6,828 bases of DNA from Gammaproteobacteria bacterium (GCA_030830945.1 JAURLY010000237.1:1-6828); one strand, 5' to 3'. Positions 1 to 5,981 are shown, counted from the first letter of the stretch. The notes: generated by a model not told the origin, from the sequence alone. A program made the numbers and translations.

Positions 1-350
1 AAATTGGGTTCCTTTTCAAGAATTGAGCGAATAGCTTGTCGATAAAGCACCCTGTCAGCTTGGGCCCTGGTTGCCCTGACGGCAGGTCCTTTTCGTGAAT
101 TCAAGATTCGAAATTGGATACCAGCTAAATCGGTTGCCGTGGCCATAGCACCACCCAGCGAATCAATTTCTTTAACCAGGTGACTTTTTCCGATACCGCC
201 AATAGCGGGGTTACAAGACATTTGCCCAAGCGTATCAATGTTATGAGTAAGCAAAAGTGTTTTTGCACCCGAACGCGCAGCGGCTAGGCAGGCTTCTGTC
301 CCGGCATGACCACCACCAATGACAATGACATCAAATTTTTGTTCGGACAT
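1..350 (-). CDS. mnmG: MnmG (GidA), tRNA wobble-uridine modification FAD enzyme, 5' part only
   Basis: This is the N-terminal 116 codons of MnmG, cut by the left window edge; the family is usually about 630 residues. MnmG is the FAD-binding partner of MnmE and installs the carboxymethylaminomethyl group on U34 of certain tRNAs in the cytoplasm. The translation begins MSEQKFDVIVIGGGHAGTEA, with the dinucleotide-binding glycine motif GGGHAG at residues 12-17. It continues with the family signatures LGQMSCNPAIGGIGK (41-55), LVKEIDSLGG (58-67) and KGPAVRATRAQADR (87-100). A Ser at residue 56 replaces the Gly that I recall in E. coli (GIGKG); this looks minor. The ATG start at 350 matches the family N-terminus. 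The ribosome-binding site is poor: GGAGA lies about 14 bases upstream. The gene has its own promoter-like sequence (412-440) and is separated from mnmE by a foreign-looking gene. Identification is secure. Confidence 0.97.
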   Translation of the reverse strand, partial: MSEQKFDVIVIGGGHAGTEACLAAARSGAKTLLLTHNIDTLGQMSCNPAIGGIGKSHLVKEIDSLGGAMATATDLAGIQFRILNSRKGPAVRATRAQADRVLYRQAIRSILEKEPN

Positions 351-411
351 AACTATTGCTTGGAGTCTCCGTTACCTGATCATTTTTTGACCAGTTAAAT
401 CAGGGTTGGGC

Positions 412-440
412 ATTATATAGATTGTTGAGAAATAGGCTAA
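412..440 (-). promoter_or_regulatory. Predicted sigma70 promoter of mnmG
   Basis: Read on the minus strand, a perfect TATAAT (412-417) is preceded by a 17-bp spacer and a weak -35, TTAGCC (435-440). It is followed by a GC-rich discriminator (GCCC). The predicted transcript would start near 405, giving a leader of about 55 bases before the mnmG ATG. The -10 is convincing and the -35 is not. The site would let mnmG be expressed independently of mnmE. Confidence 0.55.
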
Positions 441-487
441 TTAAACCTGACCGGGTCTTGCAAGTGTTCAAGGATTACTTAAAACAA

Positions 488-512
488 ATATATATGTATA
501 TATATGTATATA
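488..512. repeat. AT-rich 10-bp tandem repeat
   Basis: The unit TATATGTATA occurs twice in perfect tandem (491-500 and 501-510), with period-10 agreement from 488 to 512, about 2.5 copies. The period matches roughly one helical turn, so the repeat would be flexible and easily melted DNA. Whether it has a function is unknown. Confidence 0.8.
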
Positions 513-554
513 GAGAAGTACCTTAATACTGTTATTACTAGTGAAGCCATTTGT

Positions 555-563
555 CGTGGATAA
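555..563 (-). promoter_or_regulatory. Near-consensus DnaA box outside the main origin
   Basis: On the minus strand this reads TTATCCACG, one mismatch (last base) from the DnaA box TTATCCACA. It is about 205 bp from the mnmG start, inside an AT-rich gap. A single one-mismatch 9-mer can arise by chance, so its significance depends on the weaker look-alikes nearby: TTATACATT at 724-732 and TTATACAAG-type words at 654-662, 680-688 and 764-772. Confidence 0.35.
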
Positions 564-653
564 GCCAGTTATCACAATACAAAACAGTGACTTGGGAAAA
601 GCATAACCGGGGTACAGATAGACAACAAAAGTATGCAAAAACTGAGACGGAAG

Positions 654-688
654 CTTGTATAAAAAATTGACCATTTTTTTTATACAAG
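654..688. repeat. 13-bp perfect inverted repeat (operator- or cruciform-like)
   Basis: The left arm CTTGTATAAAAAA (654-666) is the exact reverse complement of TTTTTTATACAAG (676-688), with a 9-base centre. The stem is AT-rich, no gene ends immediately upstream on either strand, and the element lies between divergently transcribed genes. A binding site for a dimeric regulator or an origin-type element is therefore more likely than a transcription terminator. The core CTTGTATAAA recurs at 764-773. Confidence 0.8.
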
Positions 689-748
689 TTCACTAAGTGT
701 TTGTTACCGCGCTAACCACAGAGTTATACATTTACAGGAAGAAAAAAA

Positions 749-773
749 GTATAAAAGAGTGCTCTTGTATAAA
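749..773. repeat. Palindrome AAGAGTGCTCTT flanked by direct GTATAAA repeats
   Basis: A two-armed palindrome AAGAGTGCTCTT (755-766, 5-bp arms, 2-base centre) sits between two copies of GTATAAA (749-755 and 767-773). Both copies contain a -10-like TATAAA, but neither has a well-spaced -35. It lies 80-104 bp upstream of the SDR start codon and may be an operator for that gene. Confidence 0.5.
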
Positions 774-852
774 TATGGGTAGAACCTGTCAATTAGACTT
801 GGATAGATTGTGGGTATAGTGCTTAGTGCGTGTTCAAAAGAGAGAATAAACT

Positions 853-1587
853 ATGGCTAATTTTAATGGGCAAACTGCGGTTATCACTGGTGGTGCCCAG
901 GGTATTGGTTTGGCAACTGCAACTAGACTTATAAGTGATGGTTGTGAAGTTATGATTTGGGATATTGATGAAGAAAAAGGAGCTGAAGCCGCCAAAAGCC
1001 TTGGCTGCCAATTTCTAAAAATGGATCAAACGGATAACAATTTAGTTGAAGAAGCCACAGAAAAAACCATTCAAACAATGAAAAAAATTGATATTTTGGT
1101 CTGTAGTGCAGGAATAGCCGGGCCAACCTTTTCTACATGGGACTACCCTGTAGAAGAATGGTCAAAAGTATTTGATGTGAATGTAAATGGCGTTTTTTAT
1201 TGCAATAAGCATGTTGTAAAAAAAATGCGAGAAAATGGGTATGGCAGGATAATCAATATTGCCTCTATCGCTGGTAAGGAAGGAAATCCCAATGCATCAG
1301 CATATTCAGCTTCGAAAGCCGCAGTTATCGCGCTAACAAAATCATTAGGGAAAGAAACAGCAGATCAGGATATAGCTGTAAATTGTATTACCCCCGCAAC
1401 AGCTAAAACAAAAATACTAGATCAAGTGTCCCAGGAGTTTATTGAATACATGATTTCTAAAATACCTAGAAATCGATTTGTCAGGGTTGATGAGGTGGCC
1501 GCACTCATTGCTTTTCTGGCAAGCAAGGAAAACAGTTTCACTACGGCAGGTGTATTTGATATCTCTGGTGGAAGAGCAACGTATTAA
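853..1587 (+). CDS. SDR-family NAD-dependent dehydrogenase (sugar-acid/alcohol type)
   Basis: This is a complete 244-residue classical short-chain dehydrogenase/reductase. It has the Rossmann motif TGGAQGIG (12-19), an acidic Asp37 at the end of strand beta-2 favouring NAD(H) over NADP(H), Asp58 at the adenine pocket, and a full catalytic set Asn110, Ser138, Tyr151 and Lys155 (YSASK). The usual NAG motif is SAG (85-87). The run NIASIAGKEGNPNASAYSASK (135-155) and the end FDISGGRATY (235-244) remind me of the 2-keto-3-deoxy-L-rhamnonate/L-fuconate dehydrogenase and FabG-like branch; that is recall, and substrate is not provable here. The ATG has an upstream AAGAGAG about 8 bases away. No operon partner is present; it diverges from mnmG and converges on mnmE. 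By eye it is more AT-rich (about 38-40% GC in the two lines counted) than much of mnmE. I infer a later insertion. Confidence 0.9.
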   Translation: MANFNGQTAVITGGAQGIGLATATRLISDGCEVMIWDIDEEKGAEAAKSLGCQFLKMDQTDNNLVEEATEKTIQTMKKIDILVCSAGIAGPTFSTWDYPVEEWSKVFDVNVNGVFYCNKHVVKKMRENGYGRIINIASIAGKEGNPNASAYSASKAAVIALTKSLGKETADQDIAVNCITPATAKTKILDQVSQEFIEYMISKIPRNRFVRVDEVAALIAFLASKENSFTTAGVFDISGGRATY

Positions 1588-1605
1588 TCTTTAACTTAGG
1601 TCGAT

Positions 1606-2976
1606 TTATTTGCCAATACAAAATCCGGAGAATATTTTTCCGAGTAAATCATCAGCACTTAGATCTCCGGTTATCTCACTCAGGAAAAGTTGGGAAAGTC
1701 GGAGGTCTTCAGCGAGCAACTCACCAGATTGATGTTCTTCAAAGCCACTTAGTCCGGTTTCTATCATTTCGAGACATTTGCTTAATGCCTGGGTATGACG
1801 AATGCGAGCCGAAAATTGTGGTTCCCTTTCATCCAGATGCAGTATGTGTGTAATCGATTGAATTAATTCATCCAGACCTGCAGAGGTTTTCGCAGAAATA
1901 TTAATCAAGGTTTGGTCTTCAATAGCCGATGGACTACCGTCTTGCTCCAATAAGTCCAATTTATTAGCCACAAACAGAATTGGTTTATCGGTATTTAGGA
2001 TGTCAGAAAAATCTCCGAGAACGTCAGAAATACTGGCACCAGCCAGAGTGCTGGCATCAAATATAAACAGGAGAATATCGGCATCTTTAGCTTTTGTCAG
2101 AGTTCGATCAATGCCGATTTTTTCTATCTGGTCTGGTTGATCATTAAGACCTGCGGTATCGATAAATGTTACCGGGGCCCCGCCGATATCAATCGGCTGT
2201 TCAATTGAATCGCGGGTCGTCCCGGCGACATCACTAACGATGGCAATTTCCTGACGGGCGAGTAGATTAAGCAGAGAGGACTTACCTGCATTGGGGCGAC
2301 CAATAATGGCAATACGGGCCCCTTCTTTTAATAGCAAGCCTCTTTGGGCTTCGTTCAATAACGCTTGTATAGCAATACGTGCGTTAACAATCTGGTCGAT
2401 AATATCTGAATCGGCAATAAAATCGATTTCCTCTTCCGGAAAATCTATTGCTGCTTCGATGAATATTCGAATCTGGTTGATTTGCTCCTGAAGTGCATGA
2501 ACCTGCTGTGAAAATATGCCTTGTAGTGATCGATTAGCGGCACGAACACCAGCTTTGGTTCCAGCGTCAATTAAATCAGCAATAGCTTCCACCTGGGTCA
2601 GGTCAAGTTTGTCGTTTAAAAAAGCTCTCTGGGAGAATTCACCCGGTAACGCCTGGCGGGCGTTGAGATTGAGACAGGCTTCAAGTGTCAGCTGCAAAAC
2701 CAGGGGGCCGCCATGAATTTGCAGTTCTACAACATCTTCACCAGTAAAGGAATTAGGTGCGGGAAAGTAAATAGCCAAACCTTCGTCAAGCAAACCGTTG
2801 TCATTCTTGAACTGACAGAAGTGAGCAAAACGAGGCTGCAATTTTTTGCTCGAAAGCTGTTCTGCAATTGAAAGGGATAATTTCCCGGAAAGGCGGATAA
2901 TACCAATGCCGCCACGGCCCGGAGCTGTGGCGATAGCGGCAATGGTGTCATGATCTTTAATGGGTGTGCTGGGCAT
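1606..2976 (-). CDS. mnmE: MnmE (TrmE), tRNA modification GTPase
   Basis: This is a 456-residue protein, full length for the family. MnmE is a potassium-activated dimeric GTPase that works with MnmG, using a one-carbon folate unit, to modify U34 of tRNAs. The N-terminal folate-binding domain shows FTGEDVVELQIHGG (77-90) and PGEFSQRAFLNDKLDLTQVE (111-130). The inserted G domain has the P-loop GRPNAGKSS (226-234), the switch AGTTRD (251-256), DTAG (273-276), NKLD (338-341) and SAK (361-363). The protein ends with the conserved FCIGK, including Cys453. The ATG fits the family N-terminus; the nearest Shine-Dalgarno-like AAAGG is 12 bases upstream, rather far. It follows yidC after 82 bases and likely belongs to the same transcription unit. 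The stop is only 18 bp from the convergent SDR stop, with no terminator visible. mnmG, often the next gene, is displaced here by the SDR gene. Confidence 0.98.
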   Translation of the reverse strand: MPSTPIKDHDTIAAIATAPGRGGIGIIRLSGKLSLSIAEQLSSKKLQPRFAHFCQFKNDNGLLDEGLAIYFPAPNSFTGEDVVELQIHGGPLVLQLTLEACLNLNARQALPGEFSQRAFLNDKLDLTQVEAIADLIDAGTKAGVRAANRSLQGIFSQQVHALQEQINQIRIFIEAAIDFPEEEIDFIADSDIIDQIVNARIAIQALLNEAQRGLLLKEGARIAIIGRPNAGKSSLLNLLARQEIAIVSDVAGTTRDSIEQPIDIGGAPVTFIDTAGLNDQPDQIEKIGIDRTLTKAKDADILLFIFDASTLAGASISDVLGDFSDILNTDKPILFVANKLDLLEQDGSPSAIEDQTLINISAKTSAGLDELIQSITHILHLDEREPQFSARIRHTQALSKCLEMIETGLSGFEEHQSGELLAEDLRLSQLFLSEITGDLSADDLLGKIFSGFCIGK

Positions 2977-3058
2977 GACACAAGTTTGCCTTTATCCGTA
3001 AGGAAGCGCTATACGCTACCCATGAAATAATAATGCGACCTTATATACTTCTGTTGGG

Positions 3059-4792
3059 CTACTTGGTCGTGCCTTTCTCAAGGTTTCTGGTAATGATCCA
3101 CTGCTGCGTTATGGAAAGCAGATTATTTACCGTCCAGTAGAGAACCAGTCCAGAAGGAAACCACATAAACATAAAAGTAAACATGATTGGCATCATCTGC
3201 ATCACTTTAGCCTGGGTAGGGTCTGGTGGTGGAGGATTAAGTTTTTGCTGAAACCACATACTGGCACCCATGATCAGTGGTAAGACGAACCAGGGATCCT
3301 TGGCAGACAAATCCTGAATCCAGCCAAAGAAAGGTGCATGACGAATCTCCACACTTTCCAAAAGCACCCAATAAAGTGCAATAAAGATAGGCATCTGTAA
3401 TAGCATGGGCAAACAGCCACCCATAGGATTAACCTTTTCTTTTTGATACAGCTTCATCATCTCTTGCGACATCGCCTGACGATCGTCACCAAATCGTTCG
3501 CGAAGAGCAGTCATTTTTGGTGTTAGCTTGCGCATACGCGCCATGGATCTATAGCTAGTTGCAGATAAAGGAAACAGGATCAGCTTGACGATCAAGGTAA
3601 GCAAAATAATAGAAACACCCCAATTCACTACACCAGGAAATATTTTCATATCCAGATTAAATGAATGTATTTCACCACTCTGGATAAAGTAAAGAACGGC
3701 ATACAGAGGTTGGGCTGCCCACCAAAGCCAGCCGTAATCAACGGTCAGATCCAGGTGTTGTGCAATATCACGCAATCTATATTGGTCTTTGGGGCCAACA
3801 TAGAATCCAGCCTTGATGGAATCTTGCTGTCCCGGGTCAACCGAAAACTCCGGTTGAGTGAAACCGATGTAGTAAAGATTCCTGTTAGCAGATTTTCGCA
3901 GGTCATAGGAAACTTGCTGATCTTCAACGGGAATCCAAGCGGATAAAAAATACCGCTCAAGAAGAGCTACCCAGCCAGAATCGACGGTCTCGCGGTAGCG
4001 GTTTTTCTCAATATCCTCAAATTCAACTTTCTTGTAACGCTCCTCAGGAGTCGTGATGGCTGCACCAACATAGGGTGCAGCACCAAACATGGAGTCGACA
4101 TCGGGAATAAAGTCATCGCGATTAATCTGGCCATAGAAAGCCGCGCTCCAGCTTGAACTAGACTGGTTATCAATCAGGTACTCAACATCGATTAGGTAAT
4201 CTTCACGATGAAAGGTAAAGCGTTTGGTAATGCCGATACTACCTTGTTGATAATAGAGGTCTATGCTGAGCTGATCCTGGCTCTCGGATAAAACATAGGA
4301 ATTAGCTTCAGAGGAAAAAAGCGGCCTACCCTGGGCTGTATCAGTGGCATTTGTTCCAATCAGGCCGCTGCGGGCAACATAAGTTTGGTTGTTGCTATTA
4401 GTCAGCAGCTGGTATGGCGTTTCAACACTGCTCGAGTGAACGTGTTCCAATAGTTTGGCTGAAACAAGGTCACCACCGCGGGGATCAATTTGGACATCGA
4501 GGACATCTGTAGTTACCTGAATCAGGGATGAACTACTTGATGTCCCAGAGCTTGGTTCCGGGCTTTGTGTTTCCGGCCGTTGTATCTCCGGCAAGCTATT
4601 ATCATTTAGCGCAAATTGGGGTTCTGGCAGCTCGGATGAGGGAATGGGTGATGATGAAAATGATTCAGACACCTGGCTATCAAGTGCGTCACGTGACAGC
4701 TTAAATTCATCCCACTCACGGAAGAGAAGGAGTACACAGATGCCCATGCCGAGCAGCAGGGCAGACTTTACCCAGTCGATATCTTTTAACAT
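3059..4792 (-). CDS. yidC: YidC, inner-membrane protein insertase
   Basis: YidC inserts and folds inner-membrane proteins, alone or with SecYEG. The 577-residue product has an N-terminal membrane anchor (about 8-24), a Ser/Pro/Glu-rich linker (about 40-90), the large periplasmic domain (about 90-345) and the conserved five-helix core. Landmarks are NWGVSIILLTLIVK (390-403), the cytoplasmic hairpin with MARMRKLTPKM (417-427), NPMGGCLPMLLQMPIF (455-470) and FPSGLVLYWTVNN (545-557). Lys403 stands where E. coli YidC has its key hydrophilic-groove arginine; the positive charge is kept, and from memory Lys is also found in pseudomonads. Between QPLY (361-364) and NWG (390-392) there are about 14 more residues than in E. 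coli as I recall it. The ATG shares one base with the yidD stop (TGATG), so translation is probably coupled. Confidence 0.98.
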   Translation of the reverse strand: MLKDIDWVKSALLLGMGICVLLLFREWDEFKLSRDALDSQVSESFSSSPIPSSELPEPQFALNDNSLPEIQRPETQSPEPSSGTSSSSSLIQVTTDVLDVQIDPRGGDLVSAKLLEHVHSSSVETPYQLLTNSNNQTYVARSGLIGTNATDTAQGRPLFSSEANSYVLSESQDQLSIDLYYQQGSIGITKRFTFHREDYLIDVEYLIDNQSSSSWSAAFYGQINRDDFIPDVDSMFGAAPYVGAAITTPEERYKKVEFEDIEKNRYRETVDSGWVALLERYFLSAWIPVEDQQVSYDLRKSANRNLYYIGFTQPEFSVDPGQQDSIKAGFYVGPKDQYRLRDIAQHLDLTVDYGWLWWAAQPLYAVLYFIQSGEIHSFNLDMKIFPGVVNWGVSIILLTLIVKLILFPLSATSYRSMARMRKLTPKMTALRERFGDDRQAMSQEMMKLYQKEKVNPMGGCLPMLLQMPIFIALYWVLLESVEIRHAPFFGWIQDLSAKDPWFVLPLIMGASMWFQQKLNPPPPDPTQAKVMQMMPIMFTFMFMWFPSGLVLYWTVNNLLSITQQWIITRNLEKGTTK

Positions 4793-5124
4793 CAGGTCGT
4801 AGTTTCCGAATCTTGGTGTTTGCAGTTTTTAAGTAAAGCTTTCTGATTTCCATGCTTATGGTTACAGGACGAGCTTTCTGGAACGGGATCATAGCCTCCG
4901 GCGTTGCCGGGGTGGCATTTTAAAATGCGTTTAAGACTGAGATAACCCCCTCGAAGTATGCCTTGTTGTTGCAAGGCTTGCAGACTATAGGCAGAACAGG
5001 TTGGATGAAATCGGCAGCTTGGCCCAAGTAATGGGCTTATGAAATAGCTATAGGCGCGAATAGGAAGCAAAATAAGCCAGACAAACCAGTGGTTGATGGT
5101 CTTTGGATTTAATTTATTTGGCAT
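4792..5124 (-). CDS. yidD: YidD, membrane-protein insertion efficiency factor
   Basis: YidD is a small membrane-associated protein that assists YidC-dependent insertion. From the ATG at 5124 the product is 110 residues; the E. coli protein is about 85. It has a hydrophobic amphipathic N-terminus (about 12-32), then the signature CRFHPTCSAYSLQAL (37-51), RGGYLSLKRILKCHPG (58-73) and GGYDPVP (76-82). I prefer this ATG to the upstream TTG at 5157: the ATG-encoded N-terminus is of family type, the TTG has no ribosome-binding site, and the ATG overlaps the rnpA end by 11 bp as commonly seen. The C-terminal tail (about 83-110) is hydrophilic and contains Cys87, Cys101 and several His residues; it is an extension beyond the short family core. 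The stop overlaps the yidC start. Confidence 0.95.
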   Translation of the reverse strand: MPNKLNPKTINHWFVWLILLPIRAYSYFISPLLGPSCRFHPTCSAYSLQALQQQGILRGGYLSLKRILKCHPGNAGGYDPVPESSSCNHKHGNQKALLKNCKHQDSETTT

Positions 5125-5488
5125 GTCGCTTAGCCAGAGACTCAAAGAGTTCCGCAACCAGAGCGGAAATTTCTGTATTTGTCTTTTGATCTGAATTACC
5201 GCGGTTCATGAAAATTACATCCAGGTTGGGCAATAGATACTGCCGCATACGAAAATTTTCCCGTGCCAATCGTTTAAGAAGGTTTCGGTCAACAGCACAT
5301 TTTAAAAACTTCTTGCGAATAACCAAGCCAAGACGAGGGTGCTCGAGCTGGTTAGTGCGGCAGAGTAACAGATACGGCCCTTTGCTGATGCGAACGTCAA
5401 CCTGTTCGAATACGGCAGAGTAATCGTGTTTGGTGAGGAGCCGATGATGAGGGCGAAAACTGAAATTTTCCACAGCCTGTCTCGACAC
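5114..5488 (-). CDS. rnpA: RnpA, protein subunit of ribonuclease P
   Basis: RnpA is the basic protein that binds the catalytic RNA of RNase P and helps cleave 5' leaders from pre-tRNAs. The product is 124 residues; E. coli has 119. It shows the typical FRPHHRLLTKHDYSAVFEQ (11-29), HPRLGLVIRKK (50-60) and the RNR-motif helix CAVDRNLLKRLAREN (64-78). In that helix the third position of the RNR motif is Leu instead of the more usual Arg; other basic residues are kept. The start is GTG at 5488; a second in-frame GTG at codon 6 is possible, and neither has a strong ribosome-binding site. An in-frame stop a few codons upstream prevents a longer form. It lies 73 bp after rpmH, with a strong hairpin in the gap, and overlaps yidD. 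Confidence 0.96.
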   Translation of the reverse strand: MSRQAVENFSFRPHHRLLTKHDYSAVFEQVDVRISKGPYLLLCRTNQLEHPRLGLVIRKKFLKCAVDRNLLKRLARENFRMRQYLLPNLDVIFMNRGNSDQKTNTEISALVAELFESLAKRHAK

Positions 5489-5523
5489 GAAAGACGCCGG
5501 GTCTGTTCAGGCAGGAATGAGAT

Positions 5524-5552
5524 GGCTGATGCGAGCATAAACGCAATCAGCC
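5524..5552 (-). promoter_or_regulatory. Intercistronic hairpin between rpmH and rnpA
   Basis: On the transcribed (minus) strand, GGCTGATTGCG (5552-5542) pairs with CGCATCAGCC (5533-5524): a 10-bp stem with one bulged T and an 8-base loop. No U-run follows, so it is not a standard intrinsic terminator. It could act as an RNA-processing or 3'-end stability element, or as an attenuator, lowering rnpA output relative to rpmH; that role is inference. Confidence 0.6.
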
Positions 5553-5561
5553 AGCCGCATC

Positions 5562-5696
5562 TTAAACAGAGAGGCGTTTACGACCTTTAGCACGGCGACG
5601 CGCTAGAACCTGACGACCATTTGCGGTTGCCGATCGTGCGCGAAATCCGTGAGTTCGTTTACGTTTCAGGTTGCTGGGCTGAAATGTGCGTTTCAT
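5562..5696 (-). CDS. rpmH: Ribosomal protein L34
   Basis: This 44-residue protein begins MKRTFQPSNLKRKRTHGFRA and ends RQVLARRRAKGRKRLSV, nearly identical to gammaproteobacterial L34 across its whole length. L34 is a small, very basic protein of the large ribosomal subunit. The ATG at 5696 is preceded closely by GGA, so the ribosome-binding site is short and weak. It is the first gene of the rpmH-rnpA-yidD-yidC-mnmE cluster, is transcribed away from dnaA, and has its own promoter (5774-5802). I found it by reading the strand directly. Identification is secure. Confidence 0.98.
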   Translation of the reverse strand: MKRTFQPSNLKRKRTHGFRARSATANGRQVLARRRAKGRKRLSV

Positions 5697-5773
5697 TGTT
5701 CCGAATCCAAAATCTTTTCAGTGAGGCCCGGTATGGCAATCTTGAGTTTGGAGCCGTCCGGAGCGGGTGCGCG

Positions 5774-5802
5774 ATTCTATAGGAACGCCATTGGTAAATC
5801 AA
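5774..5802 (-). promoter_or_regulatory. Predicted rpmH operon promoter
   Basis: On the minus strand, TTGATT (5797-5802) is followed by exactly 17 bp and TAGAAT (5774-5779), close to the sigma70 consensus. The predicted start near 5767 leaves a leader of about 70 bases before rpmH. It would drive the rpmH-rnpA-yidD-yidC cluster and possibly mnmE, as no other clear promoter is visible between these genes. Confidence 0.65.
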
Positions 5803-5925
5803 CGAATTGAAATAGGAGCGTAGTGAAAAAACTAACAATAAATTAAAGCTATCGGTTTTTGTTTAATTAATTAATAAAAACTAAAAAAATAAAAATTTGA
5901 ACTAAAAAGGGGCGTTTTAAGCTCT

Positions 5926-5943
5926 TTATACAAAGTATCCACA
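5926..5943 (+). promoter_or_regulatory. Two abutting DnaA-box-like 9-mers
   Basis: TTATACAAA (5926-5934) and GTATCCACA (5935-5943) each differ by one base from TTATNCACA and touch with no gap. They are the boxes nearest the AT-rich block, the position where DnaA usually starts to unwind DNA. Confidence 0.6.
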
Positions 5944-5972
5944 AGCTACTAAGTGGAAGTTCATCATATGCC

Positions 5973-5981
5973 TGTGGATAA
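5973..5981 (-). promoter_or_regulatory. Perfect DnaA box
   Basis: TGTGGATAA on the plus strand is the reverse complement of TTATCCACA, the high-affinity DnaA box. It lies just upstream of the first predicted dnaA promoter and points toward the tandem pair at 5926-5943. Confidence 0.85.

Larger units (their letters stand above)
351..852. other. AT-rich 500-bp gap between divergent mnmG and SDR genes
   Basis: No convincing gene lies here. The one longer open frame (468-674, minus) is low-complexity, lacks a ribosome-binding site and covers the repeats, so I do not call it. The gap contains the mnmG promoter at its left end, a 10-bp tandem repeat (488-512), a one-mismatch DnaA box (555-563), a 13-bp perfect inverted repeat (654-688), a palindrome flanked by GTATAAA (749-773), and a possible -10 for the SDR gene, TATAGT, at 815-820 without a recognisable -35. 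The motif CTTGTATAAA occurs three times (654-663, 679-688 inverted, 764-773). The concentration of AT-rich repeats suggests a protein-binding or origin-like region, or a scar of the event that brought in the SDR gene. Confidence 0.6.

Noticed and set aside
468..674. 68-codon open frame on the minus strand in the mnmG-SDR gap
   Set aside because: It starts inside the inverted repeat, runs through AT-rich tandem repeats, has no Shine-Dalgarno sequence and encodes a low-complexity Tyr/Ile/Phe-rich product with no recognisable motif.
654..688. The inverted repeat as a Rho-independent terminator
   Set aside because: The stem is nearly all A/T, and no gene ends just upstream on either strand.
1588..1605. 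Shared bidirectional terminator between the convergent SDR and mnmE genes
   Set aside because: Only 18 bp with no stem-loop; nothing supports a terminator here.
2173..2180. GGGGCCCC palindrome
   Set aside because: It lies within the mnmE coding sequence (Gly-Ala-Pro region) and is explained by the codons.
2291..2716. Plus-strand open frames opposite mnmE (2291-2491, 2516-2716)
   Set aside because: They are antisense shadows of a strongly conserved gene, with no motifs or ribosome-binding sites.
3002..3020. Hairpin between yidC and mnmE as a terminator
   Set aside because: It has a 7-bp stem with one mismatch and a 5-base loop (GGTAGCG/CGCTTCC on the minus strand), with no U-run after it. 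Too weak to claim termination; mnmE is probably cotranscribed.
5125..5157. Longer YidD from a TTG at 5157
   Set aside because: There is no ribosome-binding site, a rare start codon would be needed, and the extra 11 residues are not family-like; the ATG at 5124 gives the expected N-terminus.
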